The notes beneath the pieces are model-generated. The model made no database searches, had not been told where the DNA came from, and was given only the letters and a program-made list of their open reading frames with translations. Shown here in pieces: positions 44,425 to 54,621 of a DNA stretch of 64,000 nucleotides. The first letter of the stretch is position 1; each line of letters starts with the position of its first letter. This stretch comes from Mucilaginibacter sp. OK268 (GTDB taxonomy: Bacteria > Bacteroidota > Bacteroidia > Sphingobacteriales > Sphingobacteriaceae): NCBI RefSeq assembly GCF_900103125.1, contig NZ_FNJV01000002.1:310001-374000 (forward strand), read 5' to 3'. A program made the position numbers and the translations under genes.

Positions 44425-44936
44425 CTATATGTTGGCTGTGAGTTTAATTACCGTCAGAATTAATAACACCGCGTCGAGCTGGTATTTAACCACTTGTTTG
44501 CCAAAATCAAGCACGGTATAAGAGTTTACTGCCGTCAGCGAAACATTAATGACCTCAAACTGCAGTTCCGGGTAAGTATGCATTAGCCGGTACTGCAGCC
44601 AGCGGTGAAACGAACCATTATACAGATAAGGATAACCGGCCGTAGTCGATTCGCCCAAAACAAAAATCCTGAAAGTGTTTTTAGCTTTTACAACTTTAAA
44701 AGGCTCAATACTGCCTTTGGTAGCATTAGCCGTATCTGTAAAATAACGTTCAGATGCATATTTATCGATCACCCAATAATCGGGGTTATCCGGGTAGCGG
44801 ATAAACAGGTCGGTATCATGCCCGTAATTAAGCAGACGTAAAAAAAGCCCGGCTAAAACTAAAATAACCGGTGGCAGCAAAAAGCAACAGCCCTAAACCA
44901 TTTTAATTTTTTGCCGGATAGCTTCCCGTTCTTCAT
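44425..44936 (-). pseudogene. Broken SGNH/GDSL-hydrolase-type gene (frameshift and 3' truncation)
   Basis: The best frame reads MKNGKLSGKKLKWFRAVAF from 44936, then changes frame near 44880 to LPPVILVLAGLFLRLLNYGHD. It continues through ANATKGSIEPFKVVKAKNTFRI (in two parts) and the GDSL-like IFVLGESTTAGYPY, and stops soon after DFGKQVVKYQLDAVLL. Intact relatives that I recall continue for several hundred residues (SGNH core plus TPR). So one frameshift and loss of the 3' part are evident. It lies against the SDR gene end. Confidence 0.72.
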
Positions 44937-44940
44937 CAAT

Positions 44941-46917
44941 TTATTTGCTAGTTCTTGTTTCGGGGAACCAAACCGTCATTTCGCCCTTGCCCCTATTGGC
45001 CCATGAGTAATACGGGATGGCGGTAAGTTCTACCTTTTTAGCGGCCGCGCCATTAACGCCCTCACTCAATACCTCTCCTTTTAAAACTGTTACACCGTTT
45101 AATAAGCCTACTTCCGCTACCGGTTTAAAAGTGGTATTAGCAGGAATCACGATAGTACTTATACTTACTTTATTATCAGGCCACTCAGCACAATACATAA
45201 TTGGGCCACGTTGTAAGGCTATTTTGCCATGATCATCGGCCAGCGCCTCATTGGCAACCACCTTTTTTACCTGCATAGGCAAATCCATTTGAATATTATC
45301 GCCTTTTTTCCATTGCCTGTTTATTATAGCATAACCATTTTCGATTGTATAGTTTAATGGCCTGCCGTTTAGTTTTATGCCAATGTGGGTGGCGGCTTTA
45401 TTCTGAAACGAATACAAACCTGAGGGAATCGCCTCGGCCCTTGCCCAGCCAGGTAACCTTACACGCAGGGCAAAAGTAGCAGGCGCTTCCGGCGATACAT
45501 CAAATGCAAGCGTGCCGTCCCATGGGTAATTGTTACGTTGTACGAAGGTTACCTTTTTACCCTCGACCTCAAGCGCGGCAGTGCCCGCTATAAACAGGTT
45601 AACAAAAACGTCTTTATCTTTTTGGGCATAAATATAACCCGATAGCGATGGCAGGAAACGCGCCATATTAGTTGGGCAGCAGGAACATTCAAACCAGCCC
45701 GAACGGCCGGCCTCTAAAGCCGGGTGCGTAAAACCGTTGGTTACCTGCATGGCATTGGTGTAAAAAAACGATTGCCCATCCAGGCCAACGCCAGATATGA
45801 GGCCGTTATATAATACCTTCTCCAGTACATCAATATATTTAGCCTCGCCATGCAGCAGGAACATTCGCTGGTTCCAGTATACATCGCCAATGGCGGCACA
45901 GGTTTCGTTGTAGGCCGTGGCGTTGGGCAGTTCGTAGTCTGCCCCAAAACGCTCACCGCCCGGTACGGCCCCAATTCCGCCCTGAACATAAATTTTCTTG
46001 CTCACCATGTTGTTCCAGATCTTATCAATGGCGGTAATGTATTCTTTATCGCCTGTTAAGGCTGCTACATCGGCCATGCCCGAGTACAGATACATAGCCC
46101 GTACAGCGTGACCTTCGGCATCGTTCTGGTCAATAACCGGTAGGTTATCCTGCCAATACATTCCGTTTTTCCATTCATCGGTGCTGGTTTTATCATAAGC
46201 GCGATGACCGCGTTCGTCAATAAAAAACTTTGCCAAATCCAGGTAGTCCTTTTTTCCGGTGATGCGGTACAGTCGCACCAGGCCCATTTCTACAATTTCG
46301 TGCCCCGGCGCAACATGTCTTTTACCCGGCCCGAAGGTTTTAACCAACAGATCGGCATTGTGCAAAGCAATATCTAAAAAATTACGCTTATTGGTAGCCA
46401 GGTAATGCGCGCTAGCGGCCTCAAACATATGGCCGGAGTTATATAGCTCATGGCTCAATTCGTTCTCTTTAACCCAACGCTCCGGGCCCGACCATGGGTG
46501 AGGGTGCAACGGATCAATTGTCCGAGCGGTATATAAATAGCCATCTGGCTCCTGGGCTTTACCCACTATGGTGATCAGCGAATCGACATAAGCGTCCAGC
46601 CTTGCATCGGGATGAACGGCCATGGAATAAGATGCGCCTTCAATAGTTTTATAAATATCGGTATCGTCAAAAGGGAACTTGGTACAAAACTTACCGCTCC
46701 TGGCAGCCGCCATTTCAAAGTTTTTTACCCGGCCTGTATTTTCGCAACGGGCAAATGATGCCGGTATGGTTACAGTGCGGTTGGTTTCAATTCGCGGCGA
46801 CCAAAAATGATCATTGAGCTTTACATTGGTAAATGATACCGGTTTAATAGGATAATCTTTGTTTTGCGCGGATGTCACGCCACAATAAAACGATAAAACA
46901 ATTAGTATTCTCTTCAT
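44941..46917 (-). CDS. GH127 beta-L-arabinofuranosidase-like glycoside hydrolase
   Basis: 658 residues with a signal peptide (cleavage near TSAQ). The (alpha/alpha)6 barrel and beta domains of family GH127 (formerly DUF1680) are recognised by AYNETCAAIGDVYWN near residue 339 (catalytic Glu and a zinc-ligand Cys) and FECSCCPTN near 410 (two more Cys), which match the zinc site of known HypBA1-type enzymes. Members release terminal beta-L-arabinofuranose from plant glycans. It is the enzyme of polysaccharide locus 2. Confidence 0.92.
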   Translation of the reverse strand: MKRILIVLSFYCGVTSAQNKDYPIKPVSFTNVKLNDHFWSPRIETNRTVTIPASFARCENTGRVKNFEMAAARSGKFCTKFPFDDTDIYKTIEGASYSMAVHPDARLDAYVDSLITIVGKAQEPDGYLYTARTIDPLHPHPWSGPERWVKENELSHELYNSGHMFEAASAHYLATNKRNFLDIALHNADLLVKTFGPGKRHVAPGHEIVEMGLVRLYRITGKKDYLDLAKFFIDERGHRAYDKTSTDEWKNGMYWQDNLPVIDQNDAEGHAVRAMYLYSGMADVAALTGDKEYITAIDKIWNNMVSKKIYVQGGIGAVPGGERFGADYELPNATAYNETCAAIGDVYWNQRMFLLHGEAKYIDVLEKVLYNGLISGVGLDGQSFFYTNAMQVTNGFTHPALEAGRSGWFECSCCPTNMARFLPSLSGYIYAQKDKDVFVNLFIAGTAALEVEGKKVTFVQRNNYPWDGTLAFDVSPEAPATFALRVRLPGWARAEAIPSGLYSFQNKAATHIGIKLNGRPLNYTIENGYAIINRQWKKGDNIQMDLPMQVKKVVANEALADDHGKIALQRGPIMYCAEWPDNKVSISTIVIPANTTFKPVAEVGLLNGVTVLKGEVLSEGVNGAAAKKVELTAIPYYSWANRGKGEMTVWFPETRTSK

Positions 46918-46932
46918 CTTCTCTATATTAAA

Positions 46933-46964
46933 ACAGCACAGGGCATAAAAATGCCCTGTGCTGT
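46933..46964 (-). terminator. Hairpin between SusD and GH127 genes
   Basis: ACAGCACAGGGCAT (46933-46946) and ATGCCCTGTGCTGT (46951-46964) form a perfect 14-bp stem with an AAAA loop. It lies 8 bases after the SusD stop on the minus strand and may act as a partial terminator or mRNA-processing site before GH127. Confidence 0.75.
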
Positions 46965-46971
46965 CAATTTA

Positions 46972-48609
46972 TTAATAACCGGTATTTTGTTTAAGGTTGG
47001 TATTTTTAACAACTTCCTGCCTTGGTAATGGCAGCAAGGCACGGTAATCGCCGTTTGGCGAGTGCGACAGCCATGATTTTTTGGTATAAACCCCAAAACG
47101 GATCAAATCCTGCCTGCGGCGACCTTCGGTATTAAACTCCCAGGCCAGTTCATCTAAAAATCTTCCGTATTGAATATCAGTGCCACCTTCGTGGGTGGTG
47201 TTCAGGTGGTTTCTCAATCCGTAATCATAGGTGCTGCCTTTTTGTAAATCGGCACCGGTTACTGTAGCTTTTGCAGGGTTAGCTGTAAAATTACGCTGCC
47301 TTACCTGGGTAACTAACAGGGCCGCGCCGTTGGCATCGCCAGAACGGAGCATACTTTCTGCCTTCATCATCAGCACATCGGCATAACGAAACAGCGGAAA
47401 GTCATTGCTTAAGCCCAGCAAAGCACCTTGCTTGTACTCAAACTTACCAAGTCTGAAACCATGCACCTCTTCGGTTGAATCAATACCCGGCACCACGTTA
47501 ATATAGTTTAGCGGCTTGCCGGTATAAGCCCCCAATGAGCCATTGATAGGCACACCGGCAAGGGTGTATTGCTGCCCCTGTATCCAATTGCTTTTTAACC
47601 TGCTATCATCCGGATCAAACGTGTTGATAAATTGCGGTATAGCACAAATACCGCCCCATGGCGAGTATTGGAAATTATAGGTGGCCTGGTTTTCGGGCTC
47701 AAGGCTTTCCATGTGTAAAGCAAAAGCGTTGGCACCATCGGCAGTAAACTTTTCATCAAAAGGGATAGCAAAGATGATCTCTTTCGAGTTTTGATTTTCG
47801 GTAGCAAAAACCGAGCTCTGGCTTGCTTCCAAACCAAAACCAACACCAGCGTTGATAATGGCATCGCACTCGGTGATACATTTATCCCACGCAACAGTAC
47901 CGGTATAAACGCCTGCATTCAGGTATATTTTAGCCAACAATGCGTGCGCGGCCCATTGGTTAAACTTACCATAGGTTGTCTGATCATTGGCCTTGCTTAA
48001 CAGCGGTAAATTGGTGGTAATTTCTGATACCATAAAATTATAAACCTCCTGCCTGCTGCTCTGGGTGGGTAAATATCCTGCAGGTAAATCAAACTTGGTG
48101 ATGATGGGTACGCTGCCAAAAAAATCGCAAAGCGGGTAATAGAACGATGCACGCAAAACCTTCAGTTCGGCAAGGGCAGCGTCTTTACCTGTTGTGATGG
48201 GGATAAGACCATTCTCTATCTGGTAAATCACCCGATTACAGGTTGTGATACCGGCATAAGCGTTGTTCCAGATCTGGTAGCAGTTATCCTCATCAGATGT
48301 CCATTTATGTTCATGAACCCGGCGATAAATACCACCATCTACCCAACCATTAGGTCGTTCGGGAATTACCAGCTCATCGGCCGAGATCTCGTTTGTTCTG
48401 AAAATAGAGTTGGCGCTGCGCCCCAGCTCCAGCGGGCGCCAATAGGTATACCCTGCCCCAAGTAACGAGGCTATATCTTCTGTTCCTGGTGTAAAATTGC
48501 TGGCCACAATGGTGGAGTAATCCTTATCTTTTAATTTGGTGCAGGAAAATGTAATAGCAACAGCAGTTAAAACTGCCGCGCTGCTTAATATATAATGTAT
48601 CTTTTTCAT
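46972..48609 (-). CDS. SusD/RagB-family glycan-binding lipoprotein (locus 2)
   Basis: 545 residues, lipoprotein signal with AITFSCTKLKD (Cys near 23). SusD markers are CYQIWNNAYAGITTCNRVIYQ, LKVLRASFYYPLCDFFGSVP and the C-terminal LAWEFNTEGRRRQDLIRFGVY with LLPLPRQEVVKNTNLKQNTGY. It follows its SusC partner by 11 bases and would bind oligosaccharide at the surface. Confidence 0.95.
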   Translation of the reverse strand: MKKIHYILSSAAVLTAVAITFSCTKLKDKDYSTIVASNFTPGTEDIASLLGAGYTYWRPLELGRSANSIFRTNEISADELVIPERPNGWVDGGIYRRVHEHKWTSDEDNCYQIWNNAYAGITTCNRVIYQIENGLIPITTGKDAALAELKVLRASFYYPLCDFFGSVPIITKFDLPAGYLPTQSSRQEVYNFMVSEITTNLPLLSKANDQTTYGKFNQWAAHALLAKIYLNAGVYTGTVAWDKCITECDAIINAGVGFGLEASQSSVFATENQNSKEIIFAIPFDEKFTADGANAFALHMESLEPENQATYNFQYSPWGGICAIPQFINTFDPDDSRLKSNWIQGQQYTLAGVPINGSLGAYTGKPLNYINVVPGIDSTEEVHGFRLGKFEYKQGALLGLSNDFPLFRYADVLMMKAESMLRSGDANGAALLVTQVRQRNFTANPAKATVTGADLQKGSTYDYGLRNHLNTTHEGGTDIQYGRFLDELAWEFNTEGRRRQDLIRFGVYTKKSWLSHSPNGDYRALLPLPRQEVVKNTNLKQNTGY

Positions 48610-48620
48610 GATGTTAATGA

Positions 48621-51600
48621 TTAAAAGTTTGCGCTTAAGCCCAATGTAAATGTCCTGGTGGTTGGATACTTGTCACGGTTATCATTACCGGGATCCAATC
48701 CGCTGCGGCTCACTTCCGGGTCAATTCCCTTGTAGCCGGTTATTACAAATGTGTTAAGCGTAGATACATAAATACGTGGTGCGTGGATATACTTTGATTT
48801 TAAACTATTGAAAGTATACCCCAGGTTGATGTTGTCAATTTTCCAGAAATCGCCATTTTCAATATAATAACTATTAAACTCAAGCGGCATAGTTTTATTA
48901 AGCACAGCGGTACCAAACACCTTATCATTGGCCGATTTTAACCGGTTATAATATTGGATAGAGGTGTTTTCATAATACATGCGCTGAAAGTTGAGGATCT
49001 GGTAGCCAAAAGCACCGCGCATGGTTACGCTAAAATCCCAATCTTTATAGCGGATGTTGTTGTTCCAGCCGGCATAATATTTAGGTAAACCGTTACCTAA
49101 TACCCTTTTATCTTCAAACGAATGGGTAAAATCTTTATAAGCTACTGACTTACCATCTTTATCCTCGTAGATCCATTGTCCATCTGTTGATACACCGGTA
49201 ACTTTAAAGCCATAAAAATCGCCTATGTTTTTACCAACAGTAACAATATTGGTAAAGGTTTGAATAGGCTCGCCGGTACCACCTGTTGTAAAGTAGTTGC
49301 TGGTTGTTTTATAGGTTTCGTTTGATAAGCTGATAAGCTTATTGGTATTGGTTGAAAAATTGAAGCTGGTTGTCCATTGAAAATCAGCATTACGTATTGG
49401 GGTGATGTTTAATAAAACCTCAATACCTTTATTTTGCATGGTACCGACGTTTGCCCTCGTGGATGGATATAAATTTGGTGGACTTGGCACAGCGTAATCA
49501 TATAACAAACCTTCTATCTTACGGTTATAAAGATCAACAGAGCCAGTGATCATCCCTTTAAGCATGCTATAATCCAAGCCCAAATCGGTTTCATGTTTTT
49601 CTTCCCAACGCAGGTTTGGGTTTGGGTTTTGTGACGGGCCAAGCGTTTGTACCCATTGCCCATTGGATAACACGTAGTTGCCATAGCCCAACAAACCCAC
49701 GCCCAAAAAGCCTTGTGCCGGCTGGTTACCGGTAACACCATAACCTGCACGCAATTTCAAATCATCAAAAATTTGCTGCCCCTGCATAAACGATTCTTTG
49801 GTGATCCGCCAGCCTACCTGCACGGCAGGGAAGGTACCCCAAGGTTCTTTTGCGCCATAAAGCTGGCTGGCCGCCTCGCGGCGTACACTAGCCAGCAAAA
49901 GGTACCTATCTTTATAGTTATAGGTAGCACGGCCAAAAAAGCTGATGAGGTTAGTTTCTGATCTTGTGCTGCTTTCAACACCCAGGCCATTGGCGGCAGC
50001 ACGGCCTAAACCAATGTTGTTATAGCTGAATATATCGGTAGGAAAATCATGGTTTTGCTCAAAAAACGAAAACGTATCATTATCCTGGTAGCTATAGCCA
50101 CCTAAAACCGAAAAATTATGATCGCCAATTGTTTTTTTGTATTCGGCAGTTAACTCTAACAAACGATCTATCGACTGTAAAGAACCTACAGCAGCGTAGC
50201 CATTGAGGTGATCGCGGATGTTGGAGATATTCTCTTTATTTTCTGAATAACCGGCAGTTTGGTTAAAACGCGTATATGAACCCAATGCCGATAATTTAAG
50301 GCCATCAATGGGCGTAAGGGTAATAGTTGAGTTATATTTTGATGTGGTGTTTGATGTTCTGCCATCGCTGTTATAGATCATCGATACCGGGTTTTGGTAA
50401 TTGAAAATGCTTGGTTGCTCAAAATAAGTACCATCGGCATTTTTGATAGGCGCGGTTGGGTTTTGCAGTATAGCCTGGCGATAGGTATAGCCATTAAAAG
50501 TACCACCGTCCTGGGTTTGGGTAAAAGCGTTATCCTGTTGCAGCAATCCAAAGTTGATCTTCAGTTTATCATTAAACATATAATGATTGATATCAACCCG
50601 ACCCGAGAAAGTACGGTTATCTGATTTCAGGAAAATACCGTTTAATAATCGGTAATTAACCGATGCCAAATAATTGGTTTTGCTGTTGCCGCCCCTTAAA
50701 GTAAGCGTATGTACGGTAGTTACCGGCAGGTTGTTTGATATCGCTTTAAGCCAATCTGTCGAACTGCCTAAATCATATGATTTATCCCTGGTACCTGCCG
50801 CAATCTGGGCACGGTAATCGGCCGCGGTGAACAGTTTAGGCTGGCGGGCAAGGGTTTGGGTACTTACGTAACCGCTATAATCAACCGCGTTGGTAAAGTT
50901 GCTGCTGGCGCGTTTGGTGGTGATAATGATAACGCCATTGGTACCACGCACACCGTAAATAGCTGCTGCCGATCCATCCTTCAGCACATCAATGGTTTCA
51001 ATATCTTCTGGTACAACCGTTTTTAAACTTCCGGGTACGCCATCAACCAATACCAAAGGATCAGAGTTGGCGCCCAATAATGTAGTGTTACCCCTTAACA
51101 GGATCACCGAGCCTGATGTAGGATCGCCGCTTGGGGCAGATACCGAAAGACCGGCCACCTTACCCTGTAATAACTGGCCGGCATCTAACACCGGGCCTTT
51201 TACAAAATTTTCGGCCTTTACAGTAGCCACAGAACTGGTAACATCCCCTTTACGCTGGCTGCCGTAACCAATAACAATGACCTCATTAAGCGAGCTTGGT
51301 GATGCCACAAGGCGTACATTGATTACACTACGGCCACCGGCCGGTATCTCCTGCGAGCTAAAGCCAATAAAAGAAAATGTAAGGATAGCTTTTTCGGTTT
51401 CGGCATCCGGAATATTCAGGGTGTATTTACCGGCTGCATCGGTTTGGGTACCCATAGTGGTTCCTTTTATACTTACGGTAACGCCAGGTAAAGGCTGGTC
51501 ATGATCATCAGTTACTTTACCCGCCATGGTTTTGGTAACCACCAATGATGCATCTTCGGGCTCATCGGCATTTACCACATCAGGTTGTTTTGCTAAGCCT

Positions 51601-51962
51601 ATTGCTTTGGCCAAAACGATCTGATCGCCAATAACATCATACGTAATACCCCTGGGCGTTAACAGCTTACTAAGCACGATGCCCAACTTTTCATGTTTGG
51701 CATCTATAGAAAGGCCAAGCTCATTTTCTACAAGGTTTTTACGGTATACAAACTTTAGGCTGGTTACTTTTTCCAGCTGTTGTATAGCGTTGGTAAGGCT
51801 TGTATTTTGAATATTATAATCAACCCGCTTATCAAGCAGGCCCTGCCCTTTGCTGGTTGTTGCAAAGGAGATGCCTGTAAATACAAGCATGATTATAATT
51901 TGACTAAAAGTGATCCTCATAATTTTACACCAGTCAAAGTGGTTTTGTAAATAAATCTTCAT
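48621..51962 (-). CDS. SusC/RagA-family transporter with STN domain (locus 2)
   Basis: About 1113 residues from the ATG at 51962 (MKIYLQNHFD); a frame open from 52013 adds 17 residues that look unlike the usual start. Signal segment, then an STN domain (about 45-120, LTNAIQQLEKVTSLKFVYR) which talks to the FecR anti-sigma factor, a carboxypeptidase-like domain with GKVTDDHDQPLPGVTVS, plug with EVIVIGYGSQRKGDVTSS and VLKDGSAAAIYGVRGTNGV, then the barrel ending TRTFTLGLSANF. The presence of STN fits the upstream FecR and ECF sigma genes. Confidence 0.94.
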   Translation of the reverse strand: MKIYLQNHFDWCKIMRITFSQIIIMLVFTGISFATTSKGQGLLDKRVDYNIQNTSLTNAIQQLEKVTSLKFVYRKNLVENELGLSIDAKHEKLGIVLSKLLTPRGITYDVIGDQIVLAKAIGLAKQPDVVNADEPEDASLVVTKTMAGKVTDDHDQPLPGVTVSIKGTTMGTQTDAAGKYTLNIPDAETEKAILTFSFIGFSSQEIPAGGRSVINVRLVASPSSLNEVIVIGYGSQRKGDVTSSVATVKAENFVKGPVLDAGQLLQGKVAGLSVSAPSGDPTSGSVILLRGNTTLLGANSDPLVLVDGVPGSLKTVVPEDIETIDVLKDGSAAAIYGVRGTNGVIIITTKRASSNFTNAVDYSGYVSTQTLARQPKLFTAADYRAQIAAGTRDKSYDLGSSTDWLKAISNNLPVTTVHTLTLRGGNSKTNYLASVNYRLLNGIFLKSDNRTFSGRVDINHYMFNDKLKINFGLLQQDNAFTQTQDGGTFNGYTYRQAILQNPTAPIKNADGTYFEQPSIFNYQNPVSMIYNSDGRTSNTTSKYNSTITLTPIDGLKLSALGSYTRFNQTAGYSENKENISNIRDHLNGYAAVGSLQSIDRLLELTAEYKKTIGDHNFSVLGGYSYQDNDTFSFFEQNHDFPTDIFSYNNIGLGRAAANGLGVESSTRSETNLISFFGRATYNYKDRYLLLASVRREAASQLYGAKEPWGTFPAVQVGWRITKESFMQGQQIFDDLKLRAGYGVTGNQPAQGFLGVGLLGYGNYVLSNGQWVQTLGPSQNPNPNLRWEEKHETDLGLDYSMLKGMITGSVDLYNRKIEGLLYDYAVPSPPNLYPSTRANVGTMQNKGIEVLLNITPIRNADFQWTTSFNFSTNTNKLISLSNETYKTTSNYFTTGGTGEPIQTFTNIVTVGKNIGDFYGFKVTGVSTDGQWIYEDKDGKSVAYKDFTHSFEDKRVLGNGLPKYYAGWNNNIRYKDWDFSVTMRGAFGYQILNFQRMYYENTSIQYYNRLKSANDKVFGTAVLNKTMPLEFNSYYIENGDFWKIDNINLGYTFNSLKSKYIHAPRIYVSTLNTFVITGYKGIDPEVSRSGLDPGNDNRDKYPTTRTFTLGLSANF

Positions 51963-52168
51963 ACATTTAAGTGTTTCTTTTGAAAAAATTGAGACATAGG
52001 ATTTCCGGTTCACCTTTTTAGGCGTTACACACCGGGGGTTTAAAAATTATAGGGGTGTCTCCAGCACTCCTATAATTTTTTCAGGAAATTGGGATGGGGA
52101 TTAGGTAATGATTCTTTTTTCCATATAGGCTGCTTTAGGTTTTACTGCTTATTGAATTGTATAATTGG

Positions 52169-53212
52169 TTATTGTTTATTGCTTTCCATCACAAAGCTAT
52201 TACCATTTACGCTGTAGGTTGCATTCAGCGTTTTTTTAAGGATCTCCATAATGGCAGGCAGGTTTTCATTAGTAAAGTCAGCTTTCAAGAAATCAGCATT
52301 AATACTCTCATCCTTTGAGCTGATGTTTACATCAAAGCTTTTATTAAGTGCTTTAAATACCTCACTTATTTGCGTATTGTTAAATGAAAGGCTGGCTTTT
52401 TTCCACATGCCCAATGAGGCATCCTTGATCTCCATATTCTTTTTAAGATCATCGGTCGCTTTATCATAAACAGCTTCCTGGTCAGGCAACAGCATAACCC
52501 CATCGCCGGCAGCAAGCGTTTTGTTTACCCCGGACCTGGTTCTATCCTGCCCGGCAACCGATACTGAAACCCTACCGGTAACTACATCTACTCGGGTGAT
52601 TTTATCGGCTGCGTAAGCACGGATCCTGAAACTTGTGCCCCATACTTTAGTAATTACATTCCCGGTTGAAATAGAAAATGGGCGCGAATGATCTTTGGTT
52701 ACTTCAAAGAACGCCTCGCCGGTTAATGAAACCTTGCGGCTGTGTTTTTCAAATGTTTTGGTATAAGTTAAGGCCGAACCCGGACTTACCCAAACCCGGC
52801 TACCATCTGATAAAATAATGTCTTTGATGGCATTGGAGTTATTATTAAAAACCTGCAGCATATTTGTGTCCTGCAAAGTGTTATTTACCAGTTGTGGTTT
52901 TAGCTTGATAAAAAACACCGCGATAAAAACCGCGGCAGTACCCAAGAGCCAATACAAAATAGTTTTTACCCGCCTTGTTCTGTTACGATTAATTGAAACT
53001 ATCCCATCGCCTTCGGCCGCGTTGATGTTGCTGTTGATGTTTTGCCACATCAGCATTTTAAAAAGCTCCTGTTCGCGGGCCGAAAGCTTAGTAACATCGT
53101 CCCGGTCAAGTTCAAACGACTCATACCAGGAAAGGATCATATCCTTTTCGTGCTCATCACAGTTGCCTGCAAAAAATTTCTCCAATAGCTCGGCAGGTAA
53201 TTTCTTTTTCAT
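52169..53212 (-). CDS. FecR-family anti-sigma factor
   Basis: 347 residues. An N-terminal cytoplasmic anti-sigma segment (1-75), one membrane helix (about 85-102) and a periplasmic FecR domain with DIILSDGSRVWVSPGSALTY, VSLTGEAFFEVTKD and the C-terminal SLSFNNTQISEVFKALN STN-binding part. In this family the STN domain of SusC signals to FecR, which then frees the sigma factor. It is located between the sigma gene and SusC. Confidence 0.94.
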   Translation of the reverse strand: MKKKLPAELLEKFFAGNCDEHEKDMILSWYESFELDRDDVTKLSAREQELFKMLMWQNINSNINAAEGDGIVSINRNRTRRVKTILYWLLGTAAVFIAVFFIKLKPQLVNNTLQDTNMLQVFNNNSNAIKDIILSDGSRVWVSPGSALTYTKTFEKHSRKVSLTGEAFFEVTKDHSRPFSISTGNVITKVWGTSFRIRAYAADKITRVDVVTGRVSVSVAGQDRTRSGVNKTLAAGDGVMLLPDQEAVYDKATDDLKKNMEIKDASLGMWKKASLSFNNTQISEVFKALNKSFDVNISSKDESINADFLKADFTNENLPAIMEILKKTLNATYSVNGNSFVMESNKQ

Positions 53213-53358
53213 TAGGAACTTGTTTTGGACAAGAGTTAATATTGGTTATATAATAAGATGTAACCCGAGTAAGGTGCATCCCCTAGTCCTGTTTAAAATA
53301 TTTTCAAAAAAAGTTTAATATATAAATAAAGGTGTATTTTTTAGCAGGAGAGCGCTGG

Positions 53359-53931
53359 TTACCTAAGCAGGAAAAACAACACCAGGATATTAAGGTGTAC
53401 CTTTAAAAACCGCAGTGCCTTGGTAAGGTGATTCTCCACTGTTTTTTCAGAAATTCCCAAAAGTAGTGCTATTTCTTTATTGGTTTTATACTGATTGCGG
53501 CTTAACTCAAATATATTGCGGCATTTGGGCGGTAAATGGGTAACCTCGGCCTCAACACGCTCAAGCAATTCTTTGTAGTAATAATTTTCTTCGGTAGAGT
53601 TATCTAAACTGTTGTTAACCATTAGCAAAATCTCACTGTAAGAGTTACGTACAGCCTCGGCCCTTTTATAGTTGAGTACCAGGTACCTGATAGAAGTAAA
53701 CAAATACCCTTGCAGCGATGTGACTATTTTAACCTGCTGCCGGTTGATCCAAAGGCTGGTAAAAAAATCCTGCACAATCTCTTTTGCTGTTTCTCTTTCT
53801 TTGAGGCGTTTATAAGCCGCAGCATAAAGTTTAAGCCAGTACCGGTTGTAGATCTCCTCAAACGCGCTGATATTATCCTGTTCGAAAAGCTCGGTCAATT
53901 CTACATCCGTAAGGCCACAAAACTTCTTCAT
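53359..53931 (-). CDS. ECF RNA polymerase sigma factor (Bacteroidota FecI-like)
   Basis: 190 residues. Region 2 (about 15-80, DNISAFEEIYNRYWLKLYAAA and a QDFFTSLWINR segment) and region 4 (about 125-180, LPPKCRNIFELSRNQYKTNKEI and KTVENHLTKALRFLK) are complete. With the FecR gene downstream it should transcribe the SusCD and GH127 genes when an oligosaccharide is sensed. Confidence 0.94.
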   Translation of the reverse strand: MKKFCGLTDVELTELFEQDNISAFEEIYNRYWLKLYAAAYKRLKERETAKEIVQDFFTSLWINRQQVKIVTSLQGYLFTSIRYLVLNYKRAEAVRNSYSEILLMVNNSLDNSTEENYYYKELLERVEAEVTHLPPKCRNIFELSRNQYKTNKEIALLLGISEKTVENHLTKALRFLKVHLNILVLFFLLR

Positions 53932-54399
53932 TCTTTACGATAGTTACCAACACACACCGATATAGCTAAACTGCCGTAACCTCACATTATAATCGTTGTG
54001 TTTACAATTAATTAAAGGGCAACAACACCCGATATGATTATTACAGTACTATTACTTAGGTTATAACAACGGCAATATAAGCATATTTTTAAATCGCAAT
54101 ACGAAAATTAAAAAATAATTGTGTTTTACACACTAATAAAAAAATTATCTGCCCCTTAGACATTCCCAGATAGTTCTCATTTAATTTCGCGACACTTAGA
54201 CTATATTATTTATTGACTTCCACTTGCTATCTTTCCCGTTCACTTATACGATTGGACACTGCAAAATGCACATCATCAGAACAATAGCATCCGAATCGAG
54301 ACAATCAGATAAACCAAATCCATGATATCTCTTTTACTAACGTACATTATATACTTACGCTTCCAGGTCACACCATTAGCAAATATTCAAGAATCACGT
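53932..54399. other. Gap upstream of the sigma gene
   Basis: 468 AT-rich bases. No ORF, hairpin or repeat that I could support. The promoter of the sigma operon is presumably near 53940-54010, but I cannot place it. Confidence 0.5.
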
Positions 54400-54621
54400 T
54401 TAAAACCGTGGTATTTCGGGCCCATTATAGGGGTTTTCAAGCGCATTCATGATTAGCATCAGGCGATGATGCGCGTGTCGGTCTTGCGAGCCATTAAGCA
54501 TACTTTCGATATTTCTTAATACAGCGTCCTTTACTTCATATTGTGTACAGGCCCGGTCAAGGCGCAGGGTTTCGGGTAATTCTTTATTTTCGAAATAAGT
54601 GATTAGTTCGTGATCAGTCAT
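54400..54621 (-). CDS. Small DUF6965-like protein
   Basis: 73 residues, acidic and helical, with YFENKELPETLRLDRACTQY and a C-terminal ALENPYNGPEIPRF, a pattern I recall from small Bacteroidota proteins of the DUF6965 type. No signal or membrane segment. It is isolated between two repeat-free gaps. Function unknown. Confidence 0.7.
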   Translation of the reverse strand: MTDHELITYFENKELPETLRLDRACTQYEVKDAVLRNIESMLNGSQDRHAHHRLMLIMNALENPYNGPEIPRF

